The translations under genes and the position numbers were made by a program. A stretch of DNA of 20,487 nucleotides from Hypsibius dujardini. Its lineage: Eukaryota; Tardigrada; Eutardigrada; Parachela; Hypsibiidae. The stretch is taken from positions 1-20,487 of the forward strand of contig LRSR01012987.1 of the NCBI GenBank assembly GCA_001579985.1, read 5' to 3'. Under the pieces are notes generated by a model, which was not told where the DNA came from, ran no database searches, and was given only the letters and a program-made list of their open reading frames with translations. Positions 8,401 through 16,385 of this stretch are shown here, in pieces; positions within the stretch are counted from its first letter, which is position 1; every line of letters starts with the position of its first letter.

Positions 8401-10494
8401 GACGAGAACGGCTACGTCGTGGTGGACACACAATTTGCCGAAAATGCCGGCAAATTTTTCGGTGTCATCCAGAGCGAAGTGATGGAAACGCTCCTTGACT
8501 GGAGGATATACAAAAAGTTCGTAGCACCACGGCACAATCATAATCTGTACTCGAACTCATGTTCCCTTTCGCCATGTATGACCGTGATCTGTTTGAATGT
8601 GTTAGGTATGAACTTATCGACATGCAAGGAATGTGTCCCTCTGTTAGGCCACAGAAAAAGGCTCACCCTCATCCTATACCAACTGGTGCTGGGTCTTACC
8701 TCCGATCGTTCATCCACACCATTTTTGCCGCTCTGAAACTTCTTTTTGACAGCCTTCTCAGGTTTGTTGAGTTTAGGTTTTCAATTTCTGCATCAAGTAT
8801 ACTGTGTCTGTGTCTATGGTTGTGTCTATGTTTGTGTCTGTGTTTATGGTTGTGCCTGTGTTTGTGTCTATTCGCTTTTATGTAACTGTGTCTGCCTGAA
8901 ACTTTGTTTTTGTCTGATTTTTATATGTGACTCTATGTATCGACGTACCCACGTGGCGAAAACATCACGCCGACCGAATTAAAGCCAACTTTTTGCTGGC
9001 GTCCAGCAAAATGGGGTGGTCGGAGTTTGAGCCATTTTGGCCAATGCGTGGGCATTTTTTTTACCACACCTGACCACTCAGTCTTTGTCCAGTCGATCGA
9101 TTGATTCACTTTAAATTATTTTGGCGATCTTCTTAAATTGATTCATTGATTTTGGCAGAGAACGTTTGATGAGTCGACCTTTGACGCCCACGAAAGTCCG
9201 TGTACCTTTCAAATTACACAACGAAGAAAATGTTCGTAAAAAAAGATGAGTGGAATTTTGGGTAGGAGTGTCGACTGGGCAGGGAGAGTCGCGAGAGAGC
9301 ACAATCGGGATGGAACGCCAAAAGTTGGCCACATTATGATTCGTAATACTGGTGAATCAATGAATCAAGCAATGTAAACAGGTGCCCGCATTGGTCAAAA
9401 TTGGCTCAAACTTCGATCACCCCATTTTGCTGGACGCCGGTAAAAAGTTGGCTTTAATTCGGTCAGCCTGAGGTTTTTGCCAAGTCTTTATATATTGGCT
9501 TGTTGATATTGGTCTTTGACTCGGATGTTGTCTTCAATTAGGAGTTTCAGTTCGTTGACATTAAGTATCCTTCTTACAGGTTCGTTGTTCTGGTCAGTGG
9601 TTTTGCTTTCGCTGCGGAGGAGTATTACAATTACGAGGGAAAAGAAGTTAACGGGACGTTCGAGGAGAAGATGCTTCCTCCACCGTATAAGTGTGATGCG
9701 GAGTACACGCTGTTTCACTCCGTCTGGAAGGATCGGAAGCTGGTCGCCGAAGTCGGATGCCGATTCAACTGCACAAAGTCAGTCACGCAACACCCACTGA
9801 TAGAATTGAGCAATAAGACAAACAACTGAAGAGCACTTTTCAACAATCGAGAAGGCCCCTGTACATTTAGCGGCATAAATATTGCTTTCAAGAGTATCAT
9901 TATGGTATTTTGCAGGAACGTTGGTGTCTTCAAAGTGCCTACCACCAATTTGCTTTTAGTGGCACTGGACAGCCCGCGATCGTGCCTTTGTAATGATGCC
10001 CGTGTCACGACCGAACCGTCGGAAGCGCACTACGACGAAGAAGAGGTGTGCGCAAAATATTCTGCCTTTCCGTACCGAAGGAAACCCACCGATTGCTTCT
10101 CGTATTACAAGGAGGTAAGTCACGACCGCCGATCCACACGCACGGACACAGTCACATATAACGACGCAAACATAGGCACAGAATATAGTCGCTGTCAGCT
10201 ATTGATATAGACATTAATGTAGACACAGACACAGACACAGACACAGACACAGACAGACCGACGCATCCACAGACCTCGACACACATGTATAGCCAAATTT
10301 ATTAGCCTCCCTGGTCTGATTTTGTTGCGGACTATACCAAGGTGTTTACATTTCAGGAGGATTATTCAGAATGCGGACGGCCTTGGTCACCGTCTAGTGC
10401 CCCTACTAGCGGTGTTGATGCCCTCCACCGTTTAAGTGCGCTTACTATTGTACTTCCTTACTTCTTTACCATTTTGTTGAAGGCCTCTGTCTGA
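166..10494 (+). CDS. CACNA2D3: Voltage-gated calcium channel alpha2delta subunit (alpha2delta-3/4 type), 5'-partial, 28 exons
   Basis: Extracellular, membrane-anchored auxiliary subunit that promotes surface delivery and gating of Cav1/Cav2 channels. Exons seen: 166-276, 830-889, 1087-1237, 1589-1790, 2330-2407, 2552-2624, 3203-3332, 3396-3497, 3649-3766, 3843-3894, 4856-4939, 5044-5103, 5203-5283, 5367-5441, 5523-5597, 5931-6026, 6098-6159, 6246-6337, 6637-6783, 6848-6889, 6955-7207, 7534-7643, 7715-7860, 8341-8516, 8606-8761, 9580-9777, 9916-10114, 10357-10494. All have GT/AG borders and matching phases, giving 1088 codons and a TGA. Order: VWA N-terminal region (motifs YYNAK, VPTNIY), VWA with MIDAS DISGSMTG, Cache-like repeats (GRPM, HPHW, RNKMID), CDKELL, TRAGLTRW, then a Cys-rich delta part and hydrophobic tail. 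CDKELL and TRAGL are closer to vertebrate alpha2delta-3 than to alpha2delta-1/2. The signal peptide and roughly 70-100 residues lie upstream of the window. Individual borders are inferred without cDNA; the first exon may be only part of a longer N-terminus. Confidence 0.93.
211..311 (+). repeat. Inverted duplication 1, sense copy (coding exon end + splice donor + start of CTGT array)
   Basis: The last ~55 nt of coding exon 166-276, its donor GTAAAG at 277 and the first ~10 nt of the intron recur as a reverse complement at 3121-3189. By hand, about 59 of 70 positions match. Both copies run directly into a CTGT-type array at the same point. Confidence 0.85.
280..604 (+). repeat. (CTGT)n array and degenerate flanks, intron 277-829
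   Basis: Near-perfect CTGT units at 326-374, surrounded by degenerate CTGT/CTGC/TTGT units to about 604. The rest of the 553-nt intron (605-829) shows no feature. The long open frames here are Cys/Leu/Ser/Val-rich translations of the repeat, not genes. Confidence 0.9.
1258..1515 (+). repeat. Direct repeat pair with a CTGT array between, intron 1238-1588
   Basis: Blocks at about 1258-1335 and 1441-1515 share ACAATAA, GTGACGACC, GATGACGTT and ATGGGTTGTG in the same order, about 180 nt apart. A CTGT array fills 1334-1385 between them. This looks like an old tandem duplication inside the intron. Confidence 0.65.
1791..2329 (+). other. 539-nt intron, mostly unique sequence
   Basis: Intron between exons 1589-1790 and 2330-2407. 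It contains a short tandem duplication near 1930-1970 (GCATCTTTTAT followed by TGTCTG, twice) and a few CTGT units at 2262-2275. I see no gene or RNA; the open frames on both strands have no recognisable protein character. Confidence 0.6.
2444..2492 (+). repeat. (GT)n dinucleotide microsatellite
   Basis: A nearly uninterrupted GT run with one A interruption near 2485, inside the 144-nt intron 2408-2551. It makes up about a third of that intron and lies between the donor after the MIDAS exon and the next exon. Confidence 0.95.
2884..3128 (-). repeat. (CTGT)n/(CTGC)n array on the minus strand, intron 2625-3202
   Basis: About 245 nt of ACAG/GCAG/ACAC tetranucleotides on the plus strand, the longest array of the window. 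It is complementary to the arrays in introns 277-829 and 1238-1588 of the same transcript. Confidence 0.92.
3121..3212 (-). repeat. Inverted duplication 1, antisense copy in intron 2625-3202
   Basis: Read on the minus strand this stretch encodes IGSKLVQMVKTKVV, against IGSKLTQMVKTKVV in the sense exon, then continues into the CTGT array (ACAG on the plus strand, 2884-3128). The similarity ends close to the acceptor of the exon that begins at 3203, so the polypyrimidine tract of that acceptor is built partly from the reverse complement of an upstream coding exon. Confidence 0.82.
4154..4520 (-). repeat. Two ACAG-type arrays in intron 3895-4855
   Basis: Arrays at 4154-4293 and 4397-4520, read as CTGT on the minus strand, flank a unique spacer (4294-4396) that belongs to inverted duplication 2. 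The rest of this 961-nt intron, the largest of the gene, shows no gene; 4521-4855 holds a few scattered CAGAC units. Confidence 0.88.
4236..4375 (-). repeat. Inverted duplication 2, minus-oriented copy
   Basis: The reverse complement of this stretch matches 6357-6500 closely, with an identical 38-nt core (4285-4322 against 6410-6447). It includes a hairpin with stem TTGCATAT/ATATGCAA and a 6-nt loop, and passes into a CTGT-type array at one end. Confidence 0.88.
5661..5900 (+). repeat. (CTGTGT)n hexanucleotide array, intron 5598-5930
   Basis: Perfect CTGTGT units at 5661-5747, then degenerate TGTGTCT-like units to about 5900. The array nearly fills the 333-nt intron. Confidence 0.95.
6357..6535 (+). 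repeat. Inverted duplication 2, plus-oriented copy with CTGT array
   Basis: Partner of 4236-4375, lying in intron 6338-6636. Similarity begins near TTGCATAT at 6361 and continues past the 38-nt identical core into CTGC/CTGT units to about 6535. Over the ~110-nt unique part I estimate 85-90% identity by hand. This could be a small dispersed repeat rather than a one-off duplication; only a genome search can tell. Confidence 0.88.
7335..7420 (-). repeat. (ACACAG)n hexanucleotide array, intron 7208-7533
   Basis: Hexamer array in the orientation opposite to 5661-5747, ending in a short ACAG run at 7405-7420. Complementary to the sense-strand hexamer arrays elsewhere in the gene. The rest of the 326-nt intron is unremarkable. 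Confidence 0.93.
8050..8285 (-). repeat. Degenerate ACAG-type array, intron 7861-8340
   Basis: Interrupted CAGACAGA units, densest at 8198-8226. The intron before it (7861-8049) shows nothing recognisable. Confidence 0.8.
8800..8900 (+). repeat. Degenerate (TGTGTC)n array, intron 8762-9579
   Basis: TGTGTCTATG/TGTGTCTGTG units in the sense orientation near the 5' end of the intron that also carries the foldback element at 8954-9482. Confidence 0.8.
8954..9482. mobile_element. Non-autonomous foldback DNA element (MITE-like) with ~100-bp terminal inverted repeats
   Basis: The left end (8954 to about 9058) and the reverse complement of the right end (about 9375-9482) align almost throughout: TGGC(G/A)AAAAC, GACCGAATTAAAGCCAAC, CGTCCAGCAAAATGGGGTG, AGTTTGAGCC and CCAATGCG are shared in order, about 85% identical by hand. 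The left arm holds a nested palindrome (TTTTGCTGG, CGT, CCAGCAAAA), degenerate in the right arm. The ~315-bp middle encodes nothing recognisable. No target-site duplication is apparent, so the superfamily is not assigned. It sits in intron 8762-9579, away from the splice sites. Confidence 0.85.
10211..10256 (-). repeat. (ACACAG)n hexanucleotide array, intron 10115-10356
   Basis: Perfect ACACAG-type units in the last intron of the alpha2delta gene, antisense-oriented like 7335-7420. Confidence 0.93.
10357..10494 (+). other. Last coding exon: delta C-terminus with probable GPI-anchor signal
   Basis: The exon starts in phase 0 after a TTTCAG acceptor and encodes EDYSECGRPW, the counterpart of the conserved Cys-Gly stretch near the end of alpha2delta proteins. 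A Ser/Pro/Ala/Gly-rich linker and a hydrophobic tail follow, ending LLKASV and TGA at 10492-10494. No basic cytoplasmic tail follows the hydrophobic segment. Small residues upstream of a terminal hydrophobic stretch fit the GPI attachment known for alpha2delta proteins; a plain transmembrane anchor is the alternative. Confidence 0.7.
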
Positions 10495-10556
10495 GTCGTG
10501 ATAAATAATGACGTGTGAATTTACGGATTTTTTCCAGTCCGAAAAACTACGGCAAT

Positions 10557-10562
10557 AATAAA
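10557..10562 (+). other. Candidate polyadenylation signal of the alpha2delta gene
   Basis: AATAAA lies 63 nt after the stop codon. It is the first canonical hexamer on the plus strand after the TGA and suggests a short 3' UTR that ends before the convergent receptor relic at 10957. Confidence 0.5.
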
Positions 10563-10956
10563 AAACAATTGTTCGCATCATTAGTCTCTCAGGGGTGCCT
10601 GTTGTGGGGACAGAGTTCAGAACAGTGACTTGAGGGATGCGTCCTGTAATGGACCACTTTAACAGTCCCTTTGCGTCGAGGGGGTCTTCAGTCTTAACTT
10701 ACAGGCAGACACAGATATACAGTCAGGCATTCCAATAAACAATCTGGCTAAAAGAGAAACAGATAGTCCAGTACCGTATTCCGTCATAAGTATAGTAGAG
10801 CTAAAGATAACAGTACCGATAAAAACCCTCTAGTGAAACATTACTGGCTAAAAATAATAAAGAACAAAAGAGGTAAATAAACGATGAAGAGATAACCAAA
10901 CCAAAGTAATACTACTTCACAGTAGAAACGAGTATTGGACCATGAGGATCATGGCA

Positions 10957-11685
10957 TCATCGGTAGCGACGAAACAGACCTTTCTGACCGTTGTGATGAT
11001 CGCGGCTGAAGCTGAACAGGAACAACTACAAACGCATTATCGTTATAATTAATTCTCCTAGTTGATAAATTTTAATAACACGCCACTACAATATGCATGG
11101 TCAATTCATTTTCGTACCGGATGGATGATGTACCCGACCACATAGGCCATTCGAGTTCACAGCTGTAGCACCGGGCTCCTTGAGATCAGGGTCGGATTGA
11201 AGTTGGCAATTATGGTGTTGGCAAAGTAGAACAAGCAGTACACAGCCCATGATGCGAAGAGTACCCTGACCATCACCACCCGTTGTTTAAGCTGGATTCG
11301 CTTTTCATCTATCGCCCGGGTCTGAGCCTCGCTCAACTTCGTAGCCGGCTCAGCTGTTCCTTGTCGAGTTATGCGTTTTGCCGCAAACAGGACCGCGGAC
11401 TGAATTATCATTGCCAGGTAGAGGAACCCGACGATACCCAAGGGTACGTAGACCGCGGTCGTTAGGTGTAGCACACGGAAATCGTACTCGCCCTTCAGCG
11501 GGGGAGCTAGAACACAGCTATACCACGGCAATGCCAGCATGAAGCAGTTAGAGACGCCAAAGATGAACGGTGTGTTGAGGCAGATGGCGGGAGTCCAGAC
11601 CATTGCAATTCCAGTTGCCAGTATCTTGAAATATAACTGTTGCTGAGCGTAGAAGGCAGGCAGACAGGCAGACAGACAGACAGGC

Positions 11686-11721
<36 letters not shown>

Positions 11722-11880
11722 GGACAGATAGACAGACAAGGCTACCATCATATGTCTGTCTTCTTTGAAGATAGAGTACTCATACCATATGAATGAGGAA
11801 AAAAACACGGCTAAAAATCAGTTGATAGCCAGGAAAAGAAGAGTCCAGTCGGAGACGGTAAACCGGTCCGGTAGAACTTT
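10957..11880 (-). pseudogene. Receptor pseudogene: 5'-truncated, decayed copy of the GPCR at 13682-15244
   Basis: Three blocks align collinearly with exons 2-4 of the intact paralogue: 11880 to about 11770 (only TM3, SDWTLLFLAIN), 11624-11118 (TM4 to start of TM7; DFRVLHL, VLFASWAVYC, NPTLISRSPVLQL) and 11025-10957 (LFLFSFSR, basic tail, TGA). Lesions: exon 1 and TM1-TM2 are absent; the Arg codon after the TM3 Asn is TGA (11818-11820); one extra base in a T run shifts the frame just after; the donor after the TM3 block is lost; and the Trp before TM7 is TGA (11157-11159). The donor at 11118/11117 and the acceptors at 11625 and 11026 survive. The long intact TM4-TM6 frame suggests fairly recent loss. 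A truncated expressed product cannot be excluded. Confidence 0.88.
11655..11739 (-). repeat. (CTGT)n array in the pseudogene's former intron
   Basis: ACAG units on the plus strand, between the TM3 block and the TM4 block. The intact paralogue has a CTGT-type array in the same intron (14509-14690), so the array predates the gene duplication. Confidence 0.92.
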
Positions 11881-12346
11881 TGGCACTACATTAAAAATTT
11901 TTTAATTTTTTTAAATGATGGGTTTTGATAAATCTCCCTCAATTTAGTGGTGGTATTGATTGAATATTTCTGATTTTTTTCCTGTACATAGATCTGACAT
12001 AGATCTATAGTTTGCTGTTTTGGTTTTTTAGATTCGCTTTAAAGTTGAGGGAAATCTAAGATACGGTCCATGGGACAGACTATAACGGTGTTGGTTCTTG
12101 GGTTTTCCGTAACAACTTCTGATTGAACAACCTGAATCTTGATTTTAAAAGTGATTCGGATAGCCATCAAAGTGGGCTTTCCATTTTTAATACTTTCAGA
12201 TTAGCATATGGTAATGTAGTAATGTAATAATAGTAATAGCAATATAGCAATAGTAATGAGAAATACTTCAAGCCATGCATTGGGAGGCATTTAATAAATA
12301 TGGCAAGCAGATGTGAGTACGAAAGGCGGTAAATTGATGACGTCCT

Positions 12347-12495
12347 GGAGAGGGAGAACTTTTCCCGCTACAATGATGTAACCGACACGCAATTTTAGTA
12401 CCCTTTCATGAGAGTGAGTTCAGTTGTGCAAACCGTCAAGCTTGTAAAGGCATTTACGCGGTGGGAGAGATTCGGTCGGATCGAGGAACAACGTG
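12347..12495 (-). repeat. Relic of duplicated receptor upstream region
   Basis: Collinear anchors shared with 15614-15797: GAGAGGGAGAA, CCGACACGC, CATTTA, CGG(T/C)CGGAT, then GGAAC(A/T)ACG(T/C)GTG. In the intact gene this block lies about 370-550 nt upstream of the start codon; here it lies upstream of the truncated pseudogene. The receptor duplication therefore included 5' flanking DNA, and the missing first exons were lost later. Confidence 0.7.
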
Positions 12496-12639
12496 TGTGG
12501 TGAGTTCCGGTTTCCCGGTATGTGTTTTATTAATGGTTAAGGTGACAGACGCAGTACCGAGGCAGTTGATCAGTTCTGGAATATGGACGCTCAGGCTGGC
12601 GGATGGTTAGTCAATCCATGGGAGCATCGGTCATGATTG

Positions 12640-12990
12640 AGAACGATCCGTCCATGTGTGAGAACGGTCGGGCAGGATGTGAACGGTCGCCTGGGACCGT
12701 GGACCTCCCGTCATTCAAGTAGCTCATGCAACCGACCGTTAACCCTCGATATTGACCGTCCACCTTCCGGACAGTCGGTTCACCTAACGGACTGACCATC
12801 CACCTCTCAGGCTGACCGTTCACCGTCCACGGTTCACCGTCTAGACCATCCTCCACCCTAACGGACTGACCATCCACCTCTCGAACTGACTGCCCACCTC
12901 TCGGACTGATCGTCCGTTCACTTCCTTGACCGATGAGTCATACCTTTGGATTGCTCGTTCAACGACCGATCTTGCCGTTCATCACTCGGA
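12640..12990. repeat. Degenerate GC-rich minisatellite
   Basis: Irregular units around 20-26 nt with the theme GACTGACCATCCACCTCTC or GACCGTYCAC. One 25-nt stretch is exactly repeated at 12784-12808 and 12858-12882. It has an open frame on the minus strand (12877-12611) rich in D, G, V, W and P that simply translates the repeat. Confidence 0.75.
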
Positions 12991-13681
12991 GTGACAACGA
13001 CAAATCTCTCGCAACTCCCACCTCAAATATATCGCCTCCCATTTGGACCGGGCTGACCGTCACCTGTGGATCGCGTGTTCTGCGGTTGCCAAAATTCTAG
13101 CCCAACTGACTTCCGGGAATGCCCTTTGAAAAGGGCGATGTTATCATTAAATAAGGAGTCATTCTATTACATCTTCCTACCTAATACATCATGCGACTGA
13201 TCGAACAACGACTGAGCTCGTAGGTACGAACGTTTCGAAGTTCCAAGAGTCTGCTCCGAAAGTTGGTGCCGGAAGTCGGGGTGGCTCTATAACTGCACAA
13301 GCGAAACCGAGGGCGAGAGGGTTAACTAATCAAAAGTTTAACTATTTGAGTGCAATGCACTGTTGCAATCAACTAACACCACGGTTTTCCTTATTATTCC
13401 AATCGAAAATGCCTTGTGCTATTACTGTACACCGTAGTCTGTTTGAACAGGGATTAATTATCAGTGCTCAACTCGTTTTTCAAACCTTTTCTCCAAAAAC
13501 CTGCAAAAACTGCTTTTTGCAAATAAAGCCTATCTAAATACAGTCTACAATTGTGTAGTAGCAGTCTAGATGCAATTCTGAGTGGCGAGAAAAAAGGGAA
13601 ATAAAATTAGCATAATATATTGAAATCCACTATAGAAAGTTCGGAGCGCAGATACCCGTAAATTGGTTTGGAGTCGCGTGC

Positions 13682-15244
13682 TCATTGACGTCGACAGCGC
13701 CGTAAGAGAGCTTTCAGGCCATGCAGATGGCCTCGACTGAAGCAGAACAGGAACAGCTGCAAACACATTATCTTTATGGATGGTCGAATACTGTACTTAA
13801 TTAGGTATTGTAATTACTTATGTACTTACTAATGTTATGGAATAAAATCTATAATGACTTGTATAATTAATATAAAATAAAATATGTAGCTACTACTTAT
13901 GCAATTTAATATGTTATTTTTTATTACTACAGTGTAATTGGTGTATAGTTTTGAGGTCGTACCGGATGGATGATGTAGCCAACCACATAGGCTGTTCGAG
14001 TCCACAGCTGCAGCACCGGGCTCCTCGAGATCAGAGTCGGATTGAAATTCGCAATTATGGTGTTTGAGAAATAACACATGCAGTAGACCGCCCAGGATGC
14101 AAACAGGACCCTAATCACCCCCAACCGTTGTTTTCGCTTGATCTTCTTCGCCTGTGCCGCACGAGTCTGTTCCTCCTCATTCTTGCCACCACTAGGGACG
14201 GTTCGTCCGTCTGGTACTGGAGCTATGCGCTTGGCTGCAAACAGGATCGCTGATTGGATGACTATTGCCAGGTACAGCGACCCGACAATAGCGAGGGGTA
14301 AGTAAACCGCCGTCATCAAGTGTAATACACGGAAATCGTATCCGTCGTTCAGCGGGGGAGCTAGGACGCAGCTGTACCACGGCGGGGCTAGCATGAAGCG
14401 GTTAGAAACGTCGAAAGTGAAGGGCGTGTTGAGGCAGATGGCCAAGGTCCAGATCATTGTGATTCCAGTTGCCAGTGCCTGGAAATGTAACTGTTACTGA
14501 GCCTAGAAGGCAGGCAGGCAGACAGGCAGACAGATCGATAAACTGGCAGACAGACAGGCAGAAAGGCAGACAGACAGATCGATAAACTGGCAGGCACACA
14601 GGCAGACACACAGACAGGCAGACAGGCAGGCAGGCAGCCGGGTAGACAGGCAGGCAGACAGACATACAGACATGCAAGCAGGCAAGCGGTGAGGCATGTA
14701 GGGCTGTACCTTTTTTGAAGATAGAGTTCTATGCGCATGAGGGAAAAATATGATCACAAATCGATTAAGCGCCAGAAAAAGAAGGGTCCAGTCCGAGACG
14801 GTGTAGGTCACTGCTAAAAAAAATTGGGTCCCAGCGCATCCATCTGGTGATAGGTTATACTGCTTTATGAAAGTGACAGTCATGTGAATCGGCATTCCCA
14901 ACGTGGTGATAAGGCACTCCATGGCCGCCAAGTGACCAATGAGGAGCCCTGAGCTCGTGCGCAGAAAACGGTTAGTCGCCACCACCAAAACGAGAAGCAA
15001 ATTGGCGGCGGCACTCGCTGCGCTGATGATCATTGAAACCACATACCTAGGACGAAAAAAGCAACAACTATTCGACCACACAGAGAACCACTACATCGCT
15101 CCTTCAAAACACGTACCAGATTAGCTGGGCGTTTTTGTAAACCACCCAAGGTGGTTCAACGGCTGTGGAATTGGTGAAAGTTAGATTACCGGGCGGTACG
15201 ATGGTACTACTATTGTTCAATGGTATGATGGTATTATCCGGCAT
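13682..15244 (-). CDS. Seven-transmembrane G-protein-coupled receptor, divergent family-A-like, 351 aa, four exons
   Basis: Exons on the minus strand: 15244-15117, 15046-14710, 14478-13963, 13756-13682; GT/AG borders and phases (2,0,0) agree. Start ATG at 15244 gives an extracellular N-terminus of 43 residues with sequons NNS, NLT and NST and no signal peptide. TM1 starts YVVSMII; TM2 carries LAAME; TM3 follows the Cys of DGCAG and ends LALNRF; an extracellular loop has WYSC, the likely disulphide partner; TM5 YLPLAIVGSLYLAIV; a basic third loop; TM6 VLFASWAVYC; TM7 AYVVGYIIHPLFLF; then a short basic tail ending RRCRRQ. Topology and length fit rhodopsin-like receptors, but the usual LAxxD, DRY, CWxP and NPxxY all differ. 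The ligand is unknown. It divergently faces SPB1, with 1.8 kb between the start codons. Confidence 0.88.
14509..14690 (-). repeat. (CTGT)/(CTGC)n array in receptor intron 14479-14709
   Basis: CAGACAGGCAGG units on the plus strand fill most of the intron between the TM3 exon and the TM4 exon. A ~40-nt unit containing AGATCGATAAACTGGCAG occurs twice (14532-14549 and 14577-14594). Translations of this array are Cys/Leu-rich artefacts. Confidence 0.9.
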
Positions 15245-15613
15245 TCCTAACTTCGAGCTCCCCAAATACAGTCAAGCAAAATGAGAGCGAAAAACATCCG
15301 GCGCAGACAGAATGACGAACCCGGCCGAGTGTCGACGGCCAAACCCTGGTTTATTTCAACTTCATTGTGTGCATAGGAAAATATATATTAATCTTAGTTA
15401 AGGATTCAGATCGGCACAGATTAACGGACATGCAGGTAGTATAATCGTAAGTATGCTTGCCATACGTAGATGAACCCTGACTAATAGGGCATGAATCTCT
15501 GCGCAGAGACTCAAGTGTAGTGACGGGTCAATCCTTGACGTCCTGGAAGCAATTTTATGCCTGAAAAAGCTTTCACTATGGAACGATAAGAGGATAATTT
15601 GCCTCACACAAGG

Positions 15614-15797
15614 GCCGAGAGGGAGAATTTGCCAAGCATACGGAAATTTCCGACACGCGATTATAATGATTTAACGCCATTTTTGCGGCAGATCCCATGT
15701 CTGCGCGACCTATACGATGCAGGTCCTATCAAACGAAAAAGACCCGACATTTAATTAGCAGGCAGGCAAGATCCGGCCGGATGATGGAACTACGCGT
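15614..15797 (-). promoter_or_regulatory. Upstream block of the intact receptor, shared with the pseudogene
   Basis: Counterpart of 12347-12495. Its preservation in collinear pieces beside both copies may reflect only shared descent; a promoter or enhancer role is possible but not shown. An AT-rich TATATATTAA stretch at 15382-15391, nearer the start codon, could be a TATA-like element on the minus strand; that is weak. Confidence 0.4.
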
Positions 15798-16385
15798 GCT
15801 ACCTCCGCACTTCATGAAGTCGAGGGACGTATTCACGATCCCGATCCGGGGCAGTGGGAGGTCACAGGCCAAAAAGACTGAAAGGGAGGTATATAATAAC
15901 ATGTATTAAGGACCCACCAGTGGTAAGCACCTACCACGTACTGAATATACCTGTACTGTACCGTATATAGATGTACCGGTAACTGTATGTCTACCGGTAG
16001 TTGTATGTATACAGGCTAACTTAATGATGCTACAGAAATTGTGCAGTTGTGAAAAGACATCATTTATTGTTTAAGGAAAATGTCTAATTTTACGGTAGCA
16101 GTTCATGTGTAATGTAAACACGGGCAAAATGCGACGCTAGAACTCTGCCGCTAATTGTCTACCTAATAACTACATGTATCGTGATTGCTCGCTGAAAGGG
16201 TACGTTGTCTGCTTACCGCCATGCATAGGTGGCGCTCGACGTAAGTCCGTCACTTGTTGTCGCTTACTTGTCAGCAATTGGCTCACAATGATAATAATCA
16301 AGCTGCGAGAACGTTGACAGTTCAGTAGATTTCAGAATACCCGGCGAACTATACCTTACCTACGGTAATATTGGTCATACACTCA

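Larger units (their letters stand above)
11881..13681. other. 1.8-kb gap between receptor relic and intact receptor
   Basis: 11881-12330 is AT-rich with no recognisable content (T-runs near 11890-11915, TAATAGCAATA-type units near 12215-12255). Beyond that come the relic upstream block (12347-12495) and the degenerate minisatellite (12640-12990), listed separately. 13000-13681 shows no gene; an AATAAA on the plus strand at 13520 has no plus-strand gene to serve. Confidence 0.6.

Noticed and set aside
8517-8605. Non-AG splice acceptor near 8570, or donors at 8521 or 8547
   Set aside because: Donor GTTCGT at 8517 with acceptor GTTAG at 8605 keeps phase and yields KKYELIDMQGMC, with exactly the spacing of the homologous segment ending DYQAMC; the other readings break phase, add residues or need a non-canonical site.
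11157-11159. TGA as selenocysteine or programmed readthrough in the receptor copy
   Set aside because: The copy also lacks its 5' exons, has another TGA, a frameshift and a lost donor; the intact paralogue has Trp here. Decay is the simpler reading.
12611-12877. Minus-strand open frame of 88 codons
   Set aside because: It lies wholly in the minisatellite and its composition just mirrors the repeat unit.
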